From: Prostheceraeus crozeri
Taxonomy: Eukaryota > Platyhelminthes > Polycladida > Euryleptidae
DNA length: 64,000 nt
Reading direction: 5' to 3'
NCBI GenBank assembly: GCA_907163375.1
Contig: CAJQUW010010359.1
Span: forward strand, 372,001-436,000
The notes beneath the pieces are model-generated. The model saw only the letters and a list, made by a program, of their open reading frames with translations, had not been told where the DNA came from and did no database searches. Positions 34,403 through 47,075 of this stretch are shown one piece after another (position 1 is the stretch's first letter; every line of letters starts with the position of its first letter). The position numbers and the translations under genes are program-made.

Positions 34403-35634
34403 GTATGGATGTCCTTTCTGCCTTGTGATGGGTGATTACGATAATCAATACAGAAAAGTTATATTCAATGTGACGGAGACTTTTCCGACAAGAACGACTG
34501 AGATGTACCACCAGCATTTAAATCAGGCTGTTTCTACGAATTCTCCGGCATTTGGAGTAAAAGGGCCTACTAAACTTTCTGAAATATTGAAGATGCCTAG
34601 TGGTATGTTGTTTGATCCCATGCACCTTCTCTATCTCGGTGTAAATAATAAAGGCATTGCTTTCAATTATTCTCAAGAACGAACTTGTGGATTGCTTGGT
34701 TTTGTCCTCAGTCATCGAAAAAGTGGGAGTTCCTCATTATTTTAGAAGAAAGCCCCGAAATATCTTAACTGAATTTGCGTTGTGGAAAGCGCAAGAGCAT
34801 CGAGTATTCCTCTTATATTACGCGCCCTTAGTTTTTATGTATTGCTGGCGTTTGTTCCAAGAACAACCTAACGATATATTTTTCGTTTACTGTCTTCTCT
34901 CGACGTCTGTGTATTTACTATCGTTTGAGTACATAAATGAGTGCGATATTGTTGACACTGAACTTTATATTAAGACATTTCAATCTTATCTGGTGAGTCT
35001 ATTAGGTGACTCCGTGAGAACTGTAACCCTACACTGCCTATCCCACCTTCCTGAACAAGTCCGTCGATTTGGTCCCTTGCAGAATGTCTCAGCAATGTCA
35101 TTCGAAAATTTAAACCGACAACTGAAGCAGAGTATTACCGGAACGCGCGGGTGTGCTGAGCAAATGATAAATCGCTATTTGAACTTCCAAATTAGTGCTT
35201 CATCATCCAAATCCTGTGAATCAGTTCCACATGCAATTGGAAAATCGCCACCATTCAAAAGATTTAAAGTGGGTGACCTTGTGTTTCATACTAGTAAATA
35301 TGACAAATTTTTGAAATGCAAGTCATGCTAAGTGTTTTTGAATGATCTTCGTAAATTTGCGAAGATAAAGGCTTTGAATGTAATAAACAGTGAAACATTC
35401 ACTGTGCAGTGCAGAGTATATGATGACATGTTTCCAATTTTTTCATTGTCAAGTAATTTGAATTTGCCACCACATATTATGACTAAGATGTCAAATAACT
35501 GTCCGTATTTTTTCTTGAAGAAGGGAGGAATCCGCGAGATCTCGCCAGTTGAATTTTCCCATCACGCTATTATCATGAAGGAAAAAGATTCATATTTTGG
35601 TGTTAAAGTGATGAACAATTATGAACATGAGTAA
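34403..35634 (+). pseudogene. CACTA (EnSpm/Tnp2-type) transposase, C-terminal exons
   Basis: An exon starting after TTTTCAG at 34402 begins with YGCPFCLVMGDY, a Cys pair typical of the zinc-binding segment of this family. It reaches the hallmark MPSGMLFDPMHLLYL. A 73-base intron (donor at 34639, acceptor ending at 34711) joins this to VIEKVGVPHYFRRKPRN, then the WKAQEHRVFLLYYAP and LHCLSHLPEQVRRFGPLQN blocks that mark animal CACTA transposases. An in-frame TAA at 35329-35331 follows KCKSC. The frame continues to 35634 with a plausible tail (VFLNDLRKFAKIKAL). N-terminal exons were not found. The protein would cut and join the ends of the surrounding element. The stop suggests it is inactive. 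Confidence 0.8.
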
Positions 35635-36059
35635 TTTCCTGAAAGGTTGACTACTATAATTTTTGTTTCTCATGTTTGCTGTTTTTTGCTTGAAATTTTT
35701 GAAGCAATTCATTTCAACATTGGACGTAACTTCGAATGGTAAATGTCATGTAAACGCGTAATTTTTGGAACGATTCATCAAATTTAAACCTCAAATTATC
35801 CAATATATTGACTCATGTTTAAAACGTTTCTTCTGTTTCATATCGCATCTTTTTAAGAAATCAATTTATTGTTATAGTGAGTGCTCTTGGTGTTCGGCTC
35901 TCCTAGGAAAGAAATCTAATTTTTTAATTCCACCTTTCGTTTGGATGTGTGGCTTTTCATATAAATTGATGTAATCTTATCTGAATATTTATAGAAGGTA
36001 CAGTGATGTTTTGTAATGGCTGTGTAAGGTGTTGGGTAAGCTTAACTACAAATGCATAG

Positions 36060-36420
36060 CCTAGTGGGAATCTGTATAAAACCGAGCCAAATTAGTAGGA
36101 AACTGGATTAAACCTAACAAACCTAGTAGGAAAACCGGTGAGACTGGAACAAACCTAATGGGATACTGGATTAAGCCTAACAAACCTAGTAGGAAACCAG
36201 CGAAATTGGAATAAACCTACTGGGATACTAGATAAGACCTAACAAACCTAGTAGGAAACCAGCAAAACTGGAATAAACCTAATGGGATACTGGATTAAAC
36301 CTAACAAACCTAGTAGGAAAACCAGCTAAACTGGAATAAACCTGATGGGAGACCAATCTATTCAGAATAAACCTATTGGGTACTTAGCAGGTTTTGATGT
36401 CTGAATTACTGGGTCGACTT
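36060..36420 (+). repeat. Subterminal tandem repeats, ~60-bp unit
   Basis: About five imperfect units alternate AAACCTAGTAGGAAA(A)CCAG with GGAATAAACCTAATGGGATA and CTGGATTAAACCTAACA. Units vary in length. Related motifs occur in inverted form near the left end of the same element (29395-29610). Position and form fit transposase-binding subterminal repeats of a CACTA element. Confidence 0.88.
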
Positions 36421-36631
36421 AATAAGTTTGTTCGGTTATTTTTTCTCGGGTTAAGCACAGAGGCTGATTTCATCAAAAGAAGTGTTCTCTGATACCTTTA
36501 TTGGAAAACAATGACAGTGATATCCATAACATGATGTACCCAACTTAACAAAAAATTTAAACAAATCTATGTAGGTAGGATATTTCGGTGGTTTCTACAT
36601 CAGTTTGTCTTCTATATTTGCATTCAGCATG

Positions 36632-37491
36632 TCAAAAATAACTTTCCAATACACCTTTTCTTCTGATATCACTTGTCCAGCAATGAAACGCGCCACCCAT
36701 GGGGAAAGCATATCGGAATGGCACAGGAATCGGTGTCATGCCTATCGAGCGGTACATTTCCTGGATTTCTTTAGAGTCTTTCTCTACAATTACTCTCTCT
36801 TGGTCCAAAATGATTGTGTTCATTGGTAGCCAAATAGTTTGCGCCCAGAGATCATCATCTGAAGCGGAAATGTTGAATAAAGTCGCAAAATTTGAAAATC
36901 ACAATTTGTGATTTAAATGATCCAGCTATACGATTGAGCATTTGAAAGGTTTGGTTAGGTCCTAGGCAGAGCTGCTATGGGACGCGATTTTTCATTCCCA
37001 CAATTGTCCCACACCACGGAAAATCCTTATAGGAATCCTGCCAATCACCGCCGAAAAATAAATGCATCATTTCATACATTGGTATCAACATGTTTGCAGT
37101 CCCCATTTTAAATGAATTATGCATGTTGTCAAATGTCATCATAGCATACATCCTCCCTAATCTGCATGGCAAACAGTTTTATTAATGCTTGATTTCTAGT
37201 GAATATGCACAACATGCCTATTAATTAACCCAACAGTAATTACACTCATATAGCCTACACTAACGTATGTAAATTCCTAACGCTATAAGCCTAATGTTTC
37301 AAAAGAATTGATGCATAATTACGCTCATTCTGAGATTGTTTAGAAACGAAAAATTTCTGCAGCATTCAAGAATGAAAAATAAAATGCCAAAATCCTCTCC
37401 CGAAAATGCGCATGCCACAGAGTAATGGTAAGACTGCTCAATAGAGGTTTATGAAAATATGTCTACAGCTTTTTTTCGATAAAATGGACTC

Positions 37492-37522
<31 letters not shown>

Positions 37523-40500
37523 CTGTATATATTCAAATCAAAACAAATTGATTCTGTTAAAATCAATGTTGGTTCCAGACGCGTTTCAGAGTGTACAACT
37601 CCTTTCTCATTGGTTACACACAAAATCGAACAACAATGTTTTTATATGAGATGGATGATTTGATTGCAGTTTAAAAATGGCATGATATGAAAATGTACAA
37701 CAACGATCTACAGCAGTGCAAATAAAATCAATAAAATCAATTGTCGTAACAATCATCAGACGCTGTGATGTGCTTAGATGTCAAAAGATACATTAGCTAT
37801 TTACAAATTCAACAATAAAGGAATGGATCCGTCCCTGTTATTCATTACATTTACTGATTCTTTGATTGAAATTGATTCGAGTAATTTGTGATTGTTAGTG
37901 CACGCTATTATTCTAAAATTATTCTTGTCTATAGGGTGTGGATGCGTAGAAATTTCAGTTGGAACAGTGTAGCCTTTCAAATGTTCATCAACGCGGTAAT
38001 AAAATGCCTGGAAGTTTCTCCGAAATAGACGTAGTTGCACCTTCACAAGTGTACGAATAAGTACATTTAGCTTTAAGATCAGAGGAAACAGCATCTTTAT
38101 TCCGAAAAAACATGGCTGTCTTTAAAGTCTGAAAAACTGGTCTAACATTTAGGGCTTGTGGTAGATTTTTGTTCAAGTCATGAACTTTTTTTTTCAGAAT
38201 TTGACAAAAAATCAAATCATCCATCTCATATAAAAGCATTGTTGTTCGATTTTGTGTGCAACCATTGAGAAAGGAGTTGTGCACTCTGAAACGCGTCTGG
38301 AACCAACATTGATTTTAACAGAATCAATTTGTTTTGATTTGAATAAATGGAGGTCCATTACATATATGTGCAGCAAGCTATATCATGTTTATATAGTTTC
38401 TTCAAAATTGAGCATGATTGTTTGCTACTTTTATATTCCCCATTCGATCCACAAACCTCTCGCCGGGGGATGTTTGTTCAACAGGTCGCATGATGTCAAA
38501 ACTAACTGCTGATGTAGCAGACGTCCTATCTTCGGCTCATTGATGGGGAGCATGCTACCTTGACATATGTATTTAGTGTGTGATGAGCTAGGAATTCATT
38601 GAATAATGCACAAATTATTGATTTATTGATAAAAATTCTAATAGACCTTTTTGTATTATCACCGGCAACTTACCATATTGTGCTGTTGTGTAAGGAACTT
38701 GCACAACCTTCCACCCAGCTTTCTTAAACATTTCTATTTGATGACAGGTACGAACGGGATTTTCAAGTACCACCCCTGGTTTGGGAATCTGGAAAGTTGC
38801 ATCAACATGCATAGGTCGTGCATCATCGAAGGTTAAAGTGTGAACTCGAATCCCTCTTGGAGCCAGGTGTCGTCGAAGCCATTCAATGCCTGTCAAATTT
38901 GTAACTTGTGATCTTTGTCCGAAGATGTCCCTTCCGCAGCGAAGGAAGTCAGCAGCATCCCAACACGGTTCAAACTCTGTTGTAACGAACCGCCCACTTT
39001 CAGCAAATATTTCTTTCTTCGCTTCATCACATGTTTCATAATCCTGTAATATCGGAAAATGCATGCATGTATGTAGCTTGATTTTTAGCCGGGTTTTTGG
39101 CGGCTGGGGTCGGGTCGGCTGACTTCTTAAAAACCGGCCGGAGGGGATAGGACGGTGGTTGACGTCTCTATACCGGTTGGTTAAGGCTTTGATTGTCATA
39201 TTTGGTCAACTTATGCATTAGACATTTAATTTCCACATATAGTATGCATGAAATGCATAAATGGTAGCTACCACTGGTACTACCATATAAGCTAGAGTTA
39301 TCTTTTACAATGCAATATTATAAATTGCATTTATTCGCAATTTGATAACATGTTTTGTGCAATATGAGGTAATGCGCGCAATGATTTATTTACTAATCCA
39401 ATGAGTTGTAGGCCTACTTTAATTTATGATAATGTTAACTGCATTTTCAAAATGAATCAAAAACAAGAAAATTGGAAAGAATCAAAATAATGACACAAAC
39501 GGGCATTGATATAGTAATAATAACATTGATATAATACTGATATGTACGTTTATCCATATCACAAGAAAGCTGGACGCAAAAAAGCTTTGTTACGCCAGGG
39601 TTTTCGGAAATTTTAGCTGGCCAAGTGCCAACATTTAGTCATCAACTTATTTTTCAGAAGTTGATCATTAATTTCATTTATTAATGAAGGAATGTTTATG
39701 TCAATGATAAATTATTCAAATACCGATAATACTATACAAAGAATATGCACAATAATGCTATACACCGTAGGCCTCACGTGCACCGTAATTTCAATATAAT
39801 AAAAGTTTTTATAGCGATAAAAGTTTTACATGTAAGATGAACAATATGATTACTGACTGAGTATCGATGTTGTGAAATGTCTTGTCTGCAACGTGCTATC
39901 TTGATTTAGAGGGATTCACTGAAGTGAGATTTACTTCTTCACCTGTGAGGGAATTCTAGTGATTTGCGACGTCAATTGAGGACTCTTTCCACTACAGTTT
40001 AAATTCAGATCTTTTGAATTCACATTGATGACCGTATAAGAGTCTTGAACAATGAGTTCGGAAAACTTGTTATCAATTTTTCATTTCAGTGTCCCTGTAC
40101 AAAATTTATCGCGTACCGTTAACTTATCTCAAACAATTATCCACGATCTACTGTCAAATGTTCGGGTAGTTGGCTCTAGGTTGCATCGCAATTCTAAGCT
40201 CCACGTGTTATATAAACTATCCCGTGTAGTGAAATTATGCAAGATCTGGAATAATTTCGCAATAGAAAGGTTGAGGAAAACACAATGCTCTCAAAATTTA
40301 TACAGGATAGAATATATATGATTCTGGAAGCTTAATTTGAGATAAAATAGGGTTTAAACTACATGCATAAGTTGCCGGTAATCAGTTTTTAATTGCTTAA
40401 AGAATGTAGCTCGCAATGTTTTATCACAAAACATGCGTGTAGATATACTTTCAAATTATGTTACATTTACATGCTCTTAATGTTGTGTTGATTGGCTAAG

Positions 40501-43500
40501 CAATTTTATTCTAGACTGAATGTCGTCAACGGTCGACATGGGTTTAATTGAAATAACTGGTCTGTCGTCAGGCCGGTCTTCAAAATTTGCGGTCGATGTT
40601 ACTAAAGCCGGTCGGTTCCAACCCTGAGATATACACCTAATATTACATTCACTCATAAATCTACGACAAGCTTATTGAAATTGAGCATCTTCAAAGAAAT
40701 CTTGTCAGATTTTTTAACAAAAATTTTTCTCTAAAAATTATTATCATTGTATCTTTTTGTATATTCAGCCGATACTAAAAACCGTGTATCATGATGAAGC
40801 TGACTGATAGCTCATGCTGTTTGTCATGCATCAAAGAAAGCGCTCAATTTTTTCATGAAGTCTACTGACCACAGGTGACCACATATGAAAGTAAAATATA
40901 TGCTATAGTCTATGGAACACAAGGTTCCATATGGCATATCGTTTATCAAAATTGATCCAGGACTTCAACACGAAAATTGCATTTGAAAATGGGTTAACTT
41001 TTTCGTACAATTATTTTTGAATCGGTCTGTAGTTGAACAGAAGGAGATTTATCTTGGCGAACCCTCTCGAAAATATAGAACTGAAGAGCATAACTCTCTA
41101 AATTACTGACTACAGCAAGGTGTTGACCAACATGCGGCTTCATGACGTCTAATGACATGTAGAAAAGTTCTGTAATTTCTACTCTTTCTGAAACTTTCTT
41201 AGTCCTGTGTCCAGGAATATGTAATCATACATGCAAGTATACAAACTCTCCAGAAATAGTAGCAATTAGCAGTTCAAAGAATATTATCGAAAAGTATTTG
41301 AAAATATATTTAGCTTCCATTTACAAAACAATGAAACATCCATATGCGTAAGCACTAAAATGACAGCTTAATTAATCCAGAGATCCCATGAGCAAAAGTT
41401 CGAGATTGCGATCCCTATGAGTATGTTGCCAAATGAGCGCAGAATTGGATTACCAACTTCTGTGCTACATGTACACGTACCTGTCATTCATGAAAGCTAA
41501 TGAATTTCGCCGACTCATTTTAACTTGCAACATTTCCACCTGATATCAGATCTTGGAACCTAAGATTCTGATGCTCCATTGATAGGTCATCAATCATCAT
41601 TTACATCATCCTTGTCATTCATAAAACATAAGATTCTAGCAGGTGAAGTAAATTCACTTCGATAGATAGATTTAAGGAATGTCTAAATTGCACCGTTTGC
41701 TTTCTTCTCTAATGAAAGTGTTTCCTCCATGATGATGTTCACTGTTCAATGTGATGGACAGTCCTACATCTGCATTCAAAATGTATTTGCATCTAAAATT
41801 TTATTTGTATTTGAATTTTTGATTTTCAAAAAATAGACTCGTGTTTGTGAACATTTTGACGTTATGAAAGAAGAGTGATTTGATCTTGAAGAAAATGTAT
41901 ATGAAAATGCAATGGCACCAAGCGTGCCAACACTCAGCTCACATCGCAGGTTTTGGCGAATAGATAAAAATAGCAAACTGCAATCAAATTGATATTGAAA
42001 ATATAAATAGTAAGGAAAGTCATACCGACAACAATCGAAAATATAGTTACTTTAGGGGAAATATCATCCACAGAAGAGATCTAATTGTCAATTTCAGGCC
42101 CTTCATATTCGTCATTAAAGGAAAATAGATTTGTCCGCACAAAATAATTACCGACTCAAACTATCCAATATCATTTGACAATTGTCTTTTCCGCAAACAA
42201 TCCACTAAATTAACACTTCGAATCAATAATTCAACTAGATTCACAAACGTGACAGATCATTAGACATCAAACATGTAATTCGAATGCCTATAAAATTGAA
42301 ATGCACGATGATTCATTATTTCGCATTCATTGTCATTCAAGTCTGTCTAAAGAATTATTATTGAAGTCTGTCAATAGCCTGAACATTTGTTTCGAAAGCC
42401 TTAATTTGTAAAGAGTACAATTTTGCATTACGCTGTGCTAAAACGAACTCAACAAAAACCTGTGCTTCTAGCAACTCTCAATTTCTCTATTCTCTATTCT
42501 TCTGGAGTGCTAATTTCTCAATTTCATGTAAACGATTGCTATATGAATCGAGAGTTCTGTGCCTTTCCTATTACTCAAGGGTAGAATTGCAAAATCACCT
42601 CATAATTTGACGGAAGTCAAATTGACAAAATCTTTGGTATGTCGAGCTTTACAGGAAAATAACATATGAATATTAATTAACTAGCGAGATAAAATAGAAA
42701 TTCATAAAACATTTCAATATTCCAACACTTTTGCGAAAATTCCGAAAATACGGAAACTCTTGAGCCAGATCAAATATCAATCAATGTGGGTTTTGTTCTG
42801 AATTCAATATTGAGATCTAAGTCTCAACAACAGAGATAAATTGCTTTGTCTGCGGTCTCTGTGGTCTCAACGTTCAGAAATGGAAAATCTCAACTGGAGT
42901 TTTGCAATAATTTTTTTGGCAACAAAGTTTGCATGCATGTATCAAAATTCAAATTGCTAAAACTTACTTGAACAATGAGATCATCAGTACATTGTGGTTT
43001 CGGGGCAGCTGTCCATTTAGCACCCTTTTTCCAATAATCCATAATCAATGAACGATAACAGATGTACTCAAAGAACCTGCATTTCCACAGCATTGGTGCT
43101 TCGATTATTTCATCGCCAATTATTAGAAGGAAGTCACGTGGCATAGCAGCATAGTGACCTAAAATCGCCAATGATAATTGAACGTTTATTAAGGTCCTCA
43201 TGCAATAAAAAGCTACATGCACGTAGGCCCCTATATTGCACTCAATGTACAACATTCTTAATTTAGTCAAAATAATCAAAATGCGAAGTCGAGCAAAGCA
43301 AGGCCAAGAATCTAGGTATCAAGTTAAATTGCCGTTTTGTATTTTTCTCAACAAATACATTGCTATTTTTATGTTTTGTTATTCTTCATTGTTGCATATA
43401 AGACATTGAAATGGAAAGAATCATAACATGACGAAGGGCAATTTTTCTTGAATAGGTTGAAGCACTATATCAGTTCTTATGACTGCAAAAATTCAATTCT

Positions 43501-45091
43501 TGACTTTGATTAGTACATAAAGATTTGAGAGGTTCGGCGTGTAATTGTAGTGTATAATAAATATTTTTAGATGTTTTAAACAAATAAACTTTGATTTTTG
43601 CTTTTTCAAAACCAGCATTTTGCATATCTTGTATTCAATTGAACAACATCTGATTGTTCAGTTGTCTTGATGTGCGAAATAAAGCACCTGCAATGTTCAA
43701 AAATTGTTGCTCGCAAGCGTAATAAATTGCATGCACTTATCATGCCGCATATTTGCCGCCAGCATCTCAATTCTTTGGAAGATTGTAAGCATTCGCCTCT
43801 GTAGCAGTATGCTAACTCAGTTGTCTTAATCTCTTCTCGCACTAAATGAAGCAACATCAGGGCGCCTATCAAGTTGTAAACAAGTCAGCATGACACTCAG
43901 TTATTGGAAGCTCAATTTTTGTTGAAAAACATTGCCTAGTTACAATTATGCTACAGCATGCTTAAAAACAAGGTGACAAACCCATCCTTGAAAGCACGCT
44001 CAAAATATGTTTAAAAAAAGTTTCATAATCATGCTGACAATGCCCAGCAACAGAAAATCATTTTCAATAGGTTACTTTAAACCTTTCATTGAAAAAATGT
44101 TTTGAATCTATGCACAAAACACGGTCTTAAAACCATGTTTGAAAACCTAGTTTTAAGCGCTTCAGAAGATCTTTTCTGTGCCAAAACTAATATCTTTGAC
44201 AATACGTGGTAATTGTGAGATCCACTTATGTGTATATCAAGTAATATACAATACTGTTTAGAAAAATGATCATATCTAAATACAGTGAGAGGCTTATGAA
44301 AGCTATACGAATGCCATCAAGGCCAATGTGTCGCAGTTGATGTCGCATCTATTTTTACATATTATAGAACACCAATAAGGTACGGTTATGTATAACGTTC
44401 AAATAGATCATAGTGTCCCCTTTTATCGTTTTAACAATGGACTACCATTTTCATCATATAATTTAAATAGCAATGATGAACTTTTCAATTATCTTTAATA
44501 AGTTTTTTGATGAATTGATGTGCTGAATATTCATAGTTTCCAAATATTTCATTGAGTTTGTAGTCTGTCTAACTAAACCATTCTTTAATAGTCACTCTTC
44601 CTATACCTTAAAATATACATTTTGAACATGATTACTTACCATGTGACTCGAAGTGTGGTGTCTTGAAAGTAGCAGAGAAATCCATCACATCTGGTCGTTT
44701 CACAGTTATGCCTTCTGCTTCAAGGATATCAACAAGACCTTCAATCTCCGCGAGTGCTTTATCCCATCTTTCAGGACCGTATACATCTGCCCATAATTTT
44801 CCGTGATTCTTCTTCAAGAATTCAAAACGTCCGGGCTTTGTGCAAGACTGAGCGAAGAAAAAAGAGTTGCTATGATATAATATGCTATGGTAACATGAGC
44901 ATTATATTCATCATTAGATCGCAACTCACCAAAACTTCAACTGCGTCACTCTGAACCACTCCATTTTCAGCTCTACCAACTATTATCTCCTCCAGAGGAT
45001 CCCATTCATTCCACGACATCACAGGACTTTCAGGGTTCACATCCTTGTATTTAGAATCCGCTTCGTTATAGGTGGAAATATTTCGACTAAC
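36632..45091 (-). CDS. GATM: Glycine amidinotransferase (AGAT), five exons, 5' exon missing
   Basis: The enzyme transfers the amidino group of arginine to glycine, giving guanidinoacetate and ornithine, the first step of creatine synthesis; the animal enzyme is mitochondrial. Exons in transcript order: 45091-44930, 44847-44640, 43158-42968, 39043-38674, 36858-36632 (TGA at 36634-36632). All introns are GT-AG and phases join, giving 385 residues against 423 in human. Family blocks are seen: [43 protein letters not shown], and [13 protein letters not shown]. The catalytic set is intact: Asp216 (in WDAADF), His266 (in MHVDATF) and Cys370 (in FHCW), matching human Asp254, His303 and Cys407. Only about 37 N-terminal residues, the transit peptide region, are missing. 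Introns measure 82, 1481, 3924 and 1815 bp. Everything visible looks functional. Confidence 0.96.
37493..37530. repeat. (TA)n microsatellite
   Basis: An almost pure TA run with a single ACTGT interruption lies in the last GATM intron, directly beside the PLE relic. It may mark the PLE insertion point. Confidence 0.95.
37529..38344 (-). mobile_element. Penelope-like element relic 3, inverted terminal arms
   Basis: A 140-bp sequence at 37529-37669 is repeated in inverted form at 38206-38344 (ACACTCTGAAACGCGTCTGG when read in element orientation). Between them, on the minus strand, lies a degraded GIY-YIG nuclease region: [21 protein letters not shown] and [14 protein letters not shown] (about 37801-38284), with frameshifts. 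The layout is a 5'-truncated PLE whose terminal repeat is present at both ends in opposite orientation. The repeat contains a GAAACGCGTCTGG tail reminiscent of the hammerhead core of element 1. It is inserted in the last intron of GATM. Confidence 0.75.
39044..42967. other. GATM intron 3, no gene recognised
   Basis: This is a 3.9-kb intron. A GC-richer patch at 39085-39165 (GGCGGCTGGGGTCGGGTCGG) and another at 40520-40626 ending CCGGTCGGTTCCAACCCTG could be remnants of a hAT-like element. The CAGGGTTGGAACCGAC-type right end is plausible, but no matching left end was found. The 89-codon frame at 40052-40321 has no domain. Confidence 0.5.
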
Positions 45092-45448
45092 CTTTAAGAA
45101 AATAGAAATGCAATGTAGTATAGCCGTTCATCGAATCTTATTCTTGATGCAAGCTTGTAAGTCGGATAAAAAAAGATCTTTCAAATTTCTTTCTGCCTGA
45201 AGCATTTATAAAATCTATATTTATGATTTAAATCGTAACAGAGTGGTGTAAAACAGAAAATACAGACTTAATTACTGATGAGTTACTAAAAGTTTCGGCT
45301 CGGCATCATTTTTTAAAAGTTGATTGCGACGAATAACTTTCCAATGAGTTTTTAGACGATTTTTGATAGATAATAAATAATAGATAGGGTGACCTAGGTA
45401 CAGTAGTTTGTGCAAAAGATTCTGTGTCCGATGCATTACTGGGTGATA

Positions 45449-46812
45449 CAGTCCGTTTCATAAAAAGTGGATCATCCTAAAATTTGACTAAATAAAACAT
45501 AAGTATGATACAGAAAGCATTTTTCATGTTATTTCATGTCCCTAATATATTTAAATGTCCTTATATAATCTGATAAGCTATGATACAGTAACGGTTCTTA
45601 AGAAGCTAATATTTTGTGGCCCTACCCTTATTGTCAATGACATTACCAATTCGTCTAGACATTGATTCGATGATATCGTTGATTTTTGACTGATCTAACT
45701 TTCTCCACTCTCTTTTTAACAGTGACGTAAGTTGTGATACGCCATCTGTATAGGTAGCAGTGAACTACGAACGTTACGTTTTAAAATACTCCATACATTT
45801 TCTATGGGATTCAGATCAGGAGAGAACGAGCTGGCCAAGATAATGTCCATCACTATCCTTCAGACGGACTGATGCCTCATCAGACCAGACAACCCGATCC
45901 CATTGATTTCGCCAGTGACAATGACTCATTGCCCATCTGAGACGTCTTTTTGTATGCTGATCTGATAATTCGATCTGAGAGGGCCTCTTACAGCTCTTGA
46001 AATTCGACTCAATAAGTCTTCTACTAATAGTGGACTTAGAAATAGACGAGTCTAGTGCAGCCATCTCAGTTAACGAGAGATTTGGATCAACTTTAACAAA
46101 TCTCAAAATTAGGCGGTCTCTACGTTTGGATGTTTTACGTGGACGGCCAGAGCCCTCTTTACGACAGAATCGAAAATCATCAATATGCCATCGATGCACA
46201 TTTGTGTAAGGGACATTTAGTCGCTTGCTTGTAGCTCGCAAAGAAAATCCTAGTTCCTAGCAAGGCTGACACTTTGCCTTTTGTGAATGCGATCTCGTTA
46301 TTATTCATTTGTGCTTTGTTTTGTTTTCAACCGGTAAGAGATAGATTTCTAGCTGAAAGCAATCAGGAGTGCTGCCAACACCACCGCAACGAAGTCAGGA
46401 AGCTATGGAACATGGAAGTCCAGTTAATCACATGTAGCAGTTACATTACTGTTGATGAATAATGGTGCTATACTGGCTCTGATTGACCGATTTTCTTTAT
46501 TTTTGTTTTGCTTGATAGCTTTTGGCTTGTAGAACAACATATTACATAACAAAGGAAGCAAATGTAATTTTATAAGAGTGAGGTATGATTTTGTGTAACA
46601 TTGCTAAATGAAGATCAAATTATCTATTACTTTTTTATCTATAACAGGAAAACAGCTCAATATTCATGCTTGAAATTTCCAACAATGATATTAGTAAGCA
46701 CAACTGACATATCTTCCAAATTTCAGAGAAATTCGTTCAAGTTTGGCGGAGTTAGACAAAGTTGAAGTTAAGGCGATGTTTAAGGGTGATCCATTTTTTA
46801 TGAAACAATCTG
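45449..46812 (-). mobile_element. Tc1-like element
   Basis: The ends are CAGTCCGTTTCATAAAAAGT at 45449 and the inverse of CAGATTGTTTCATAAAAAAT ending at 46812. The similarity continues inward as GGATCA. TA flanks both ends (45447-45448, 46813-46814). The 1364-bp element holds one transposase relic on the minus strand. It lies 357 bp upstream of the first visible GATM exon, so it is probably in the GATM first intron. Confidence 0.9.
45607..46308 (-). pseudogene. Tc1-type transposase, internally deleted
   Basis: The start at 46308 gives MNNNEIAFTKGKV. A frameshift then leads to LGFSLRATSKRLNVPYTNVHRW (paired helix-turn-helix) and SGRPRKTSKR, the GRPR linker. VVWSDEASV carries the first catalytic Asp. 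A deletion after VRLKDSDG then jumps directly to SPDLNPIENVWSILKR, which holds the last catalytic position, so the second Asp region is lost. The tail EWRKLDQSKINDII ends at TAG 45607-45609 after one more frameshift. It is inactive; family members are about 340 residues. Confidence 0.9.
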
Positions 46813-47075
46813 TAATTGTTTTCGAAACAGGGCAAGATTTTTGTACTTTAAGCGAGTTGCTGTTGCAGGGCTATAATTACGGTTGCCGATGTAGTAGCTC
46901 TTTAACCCTTTTGTGCAAGATAATGCAAAAGATAAGAGGCCTACCAAAATCCATGTTATGGAAAATATTTTAACATCAATTTGAAGACATACTTGAGTTG
47001 ATGCTTAAAAACAGCTTTCGTCTCTCCTTGAAATTTATTGACCAGATTAAAATAATTAATTAAAAGATATGTACA

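Larger units (their letters stand above)
29354..36450 (+). mobile_element. Probable CACTA/EnSpm element, 7.1 kb
   Basis: The left end, CCCGAGAAAAAAAAC, at 29354 and the inverse of the right end (CCCGAGAAAAAATAACC, ending 36450) form inverted termini. AAACTTA-rich sequence lies just inside both, and TT lies on both outer sides. Both subterminal zones contain the same short motif: TAAACCTACTGGGATAC occurs once inverted at about 29486 and once direct at about 36207. Terminal repeats with repeat-rich subterminal zones are characteristic of CACTA elements, and the internal transposase (34403-35634) agrees. Non-canonical CCCGAG tips rather than CACTA, and a doubtful 2-bp duplication, leave some uncertainty about the exact borders. 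Confidence 0.68.

Noticed and set aside
36975-37172. Extra GATM exon (65-codon minus frame)
   Set aside because: The exons on either side already join in phase and cover the family alignment without a gap; this frame has no GATM similarity.
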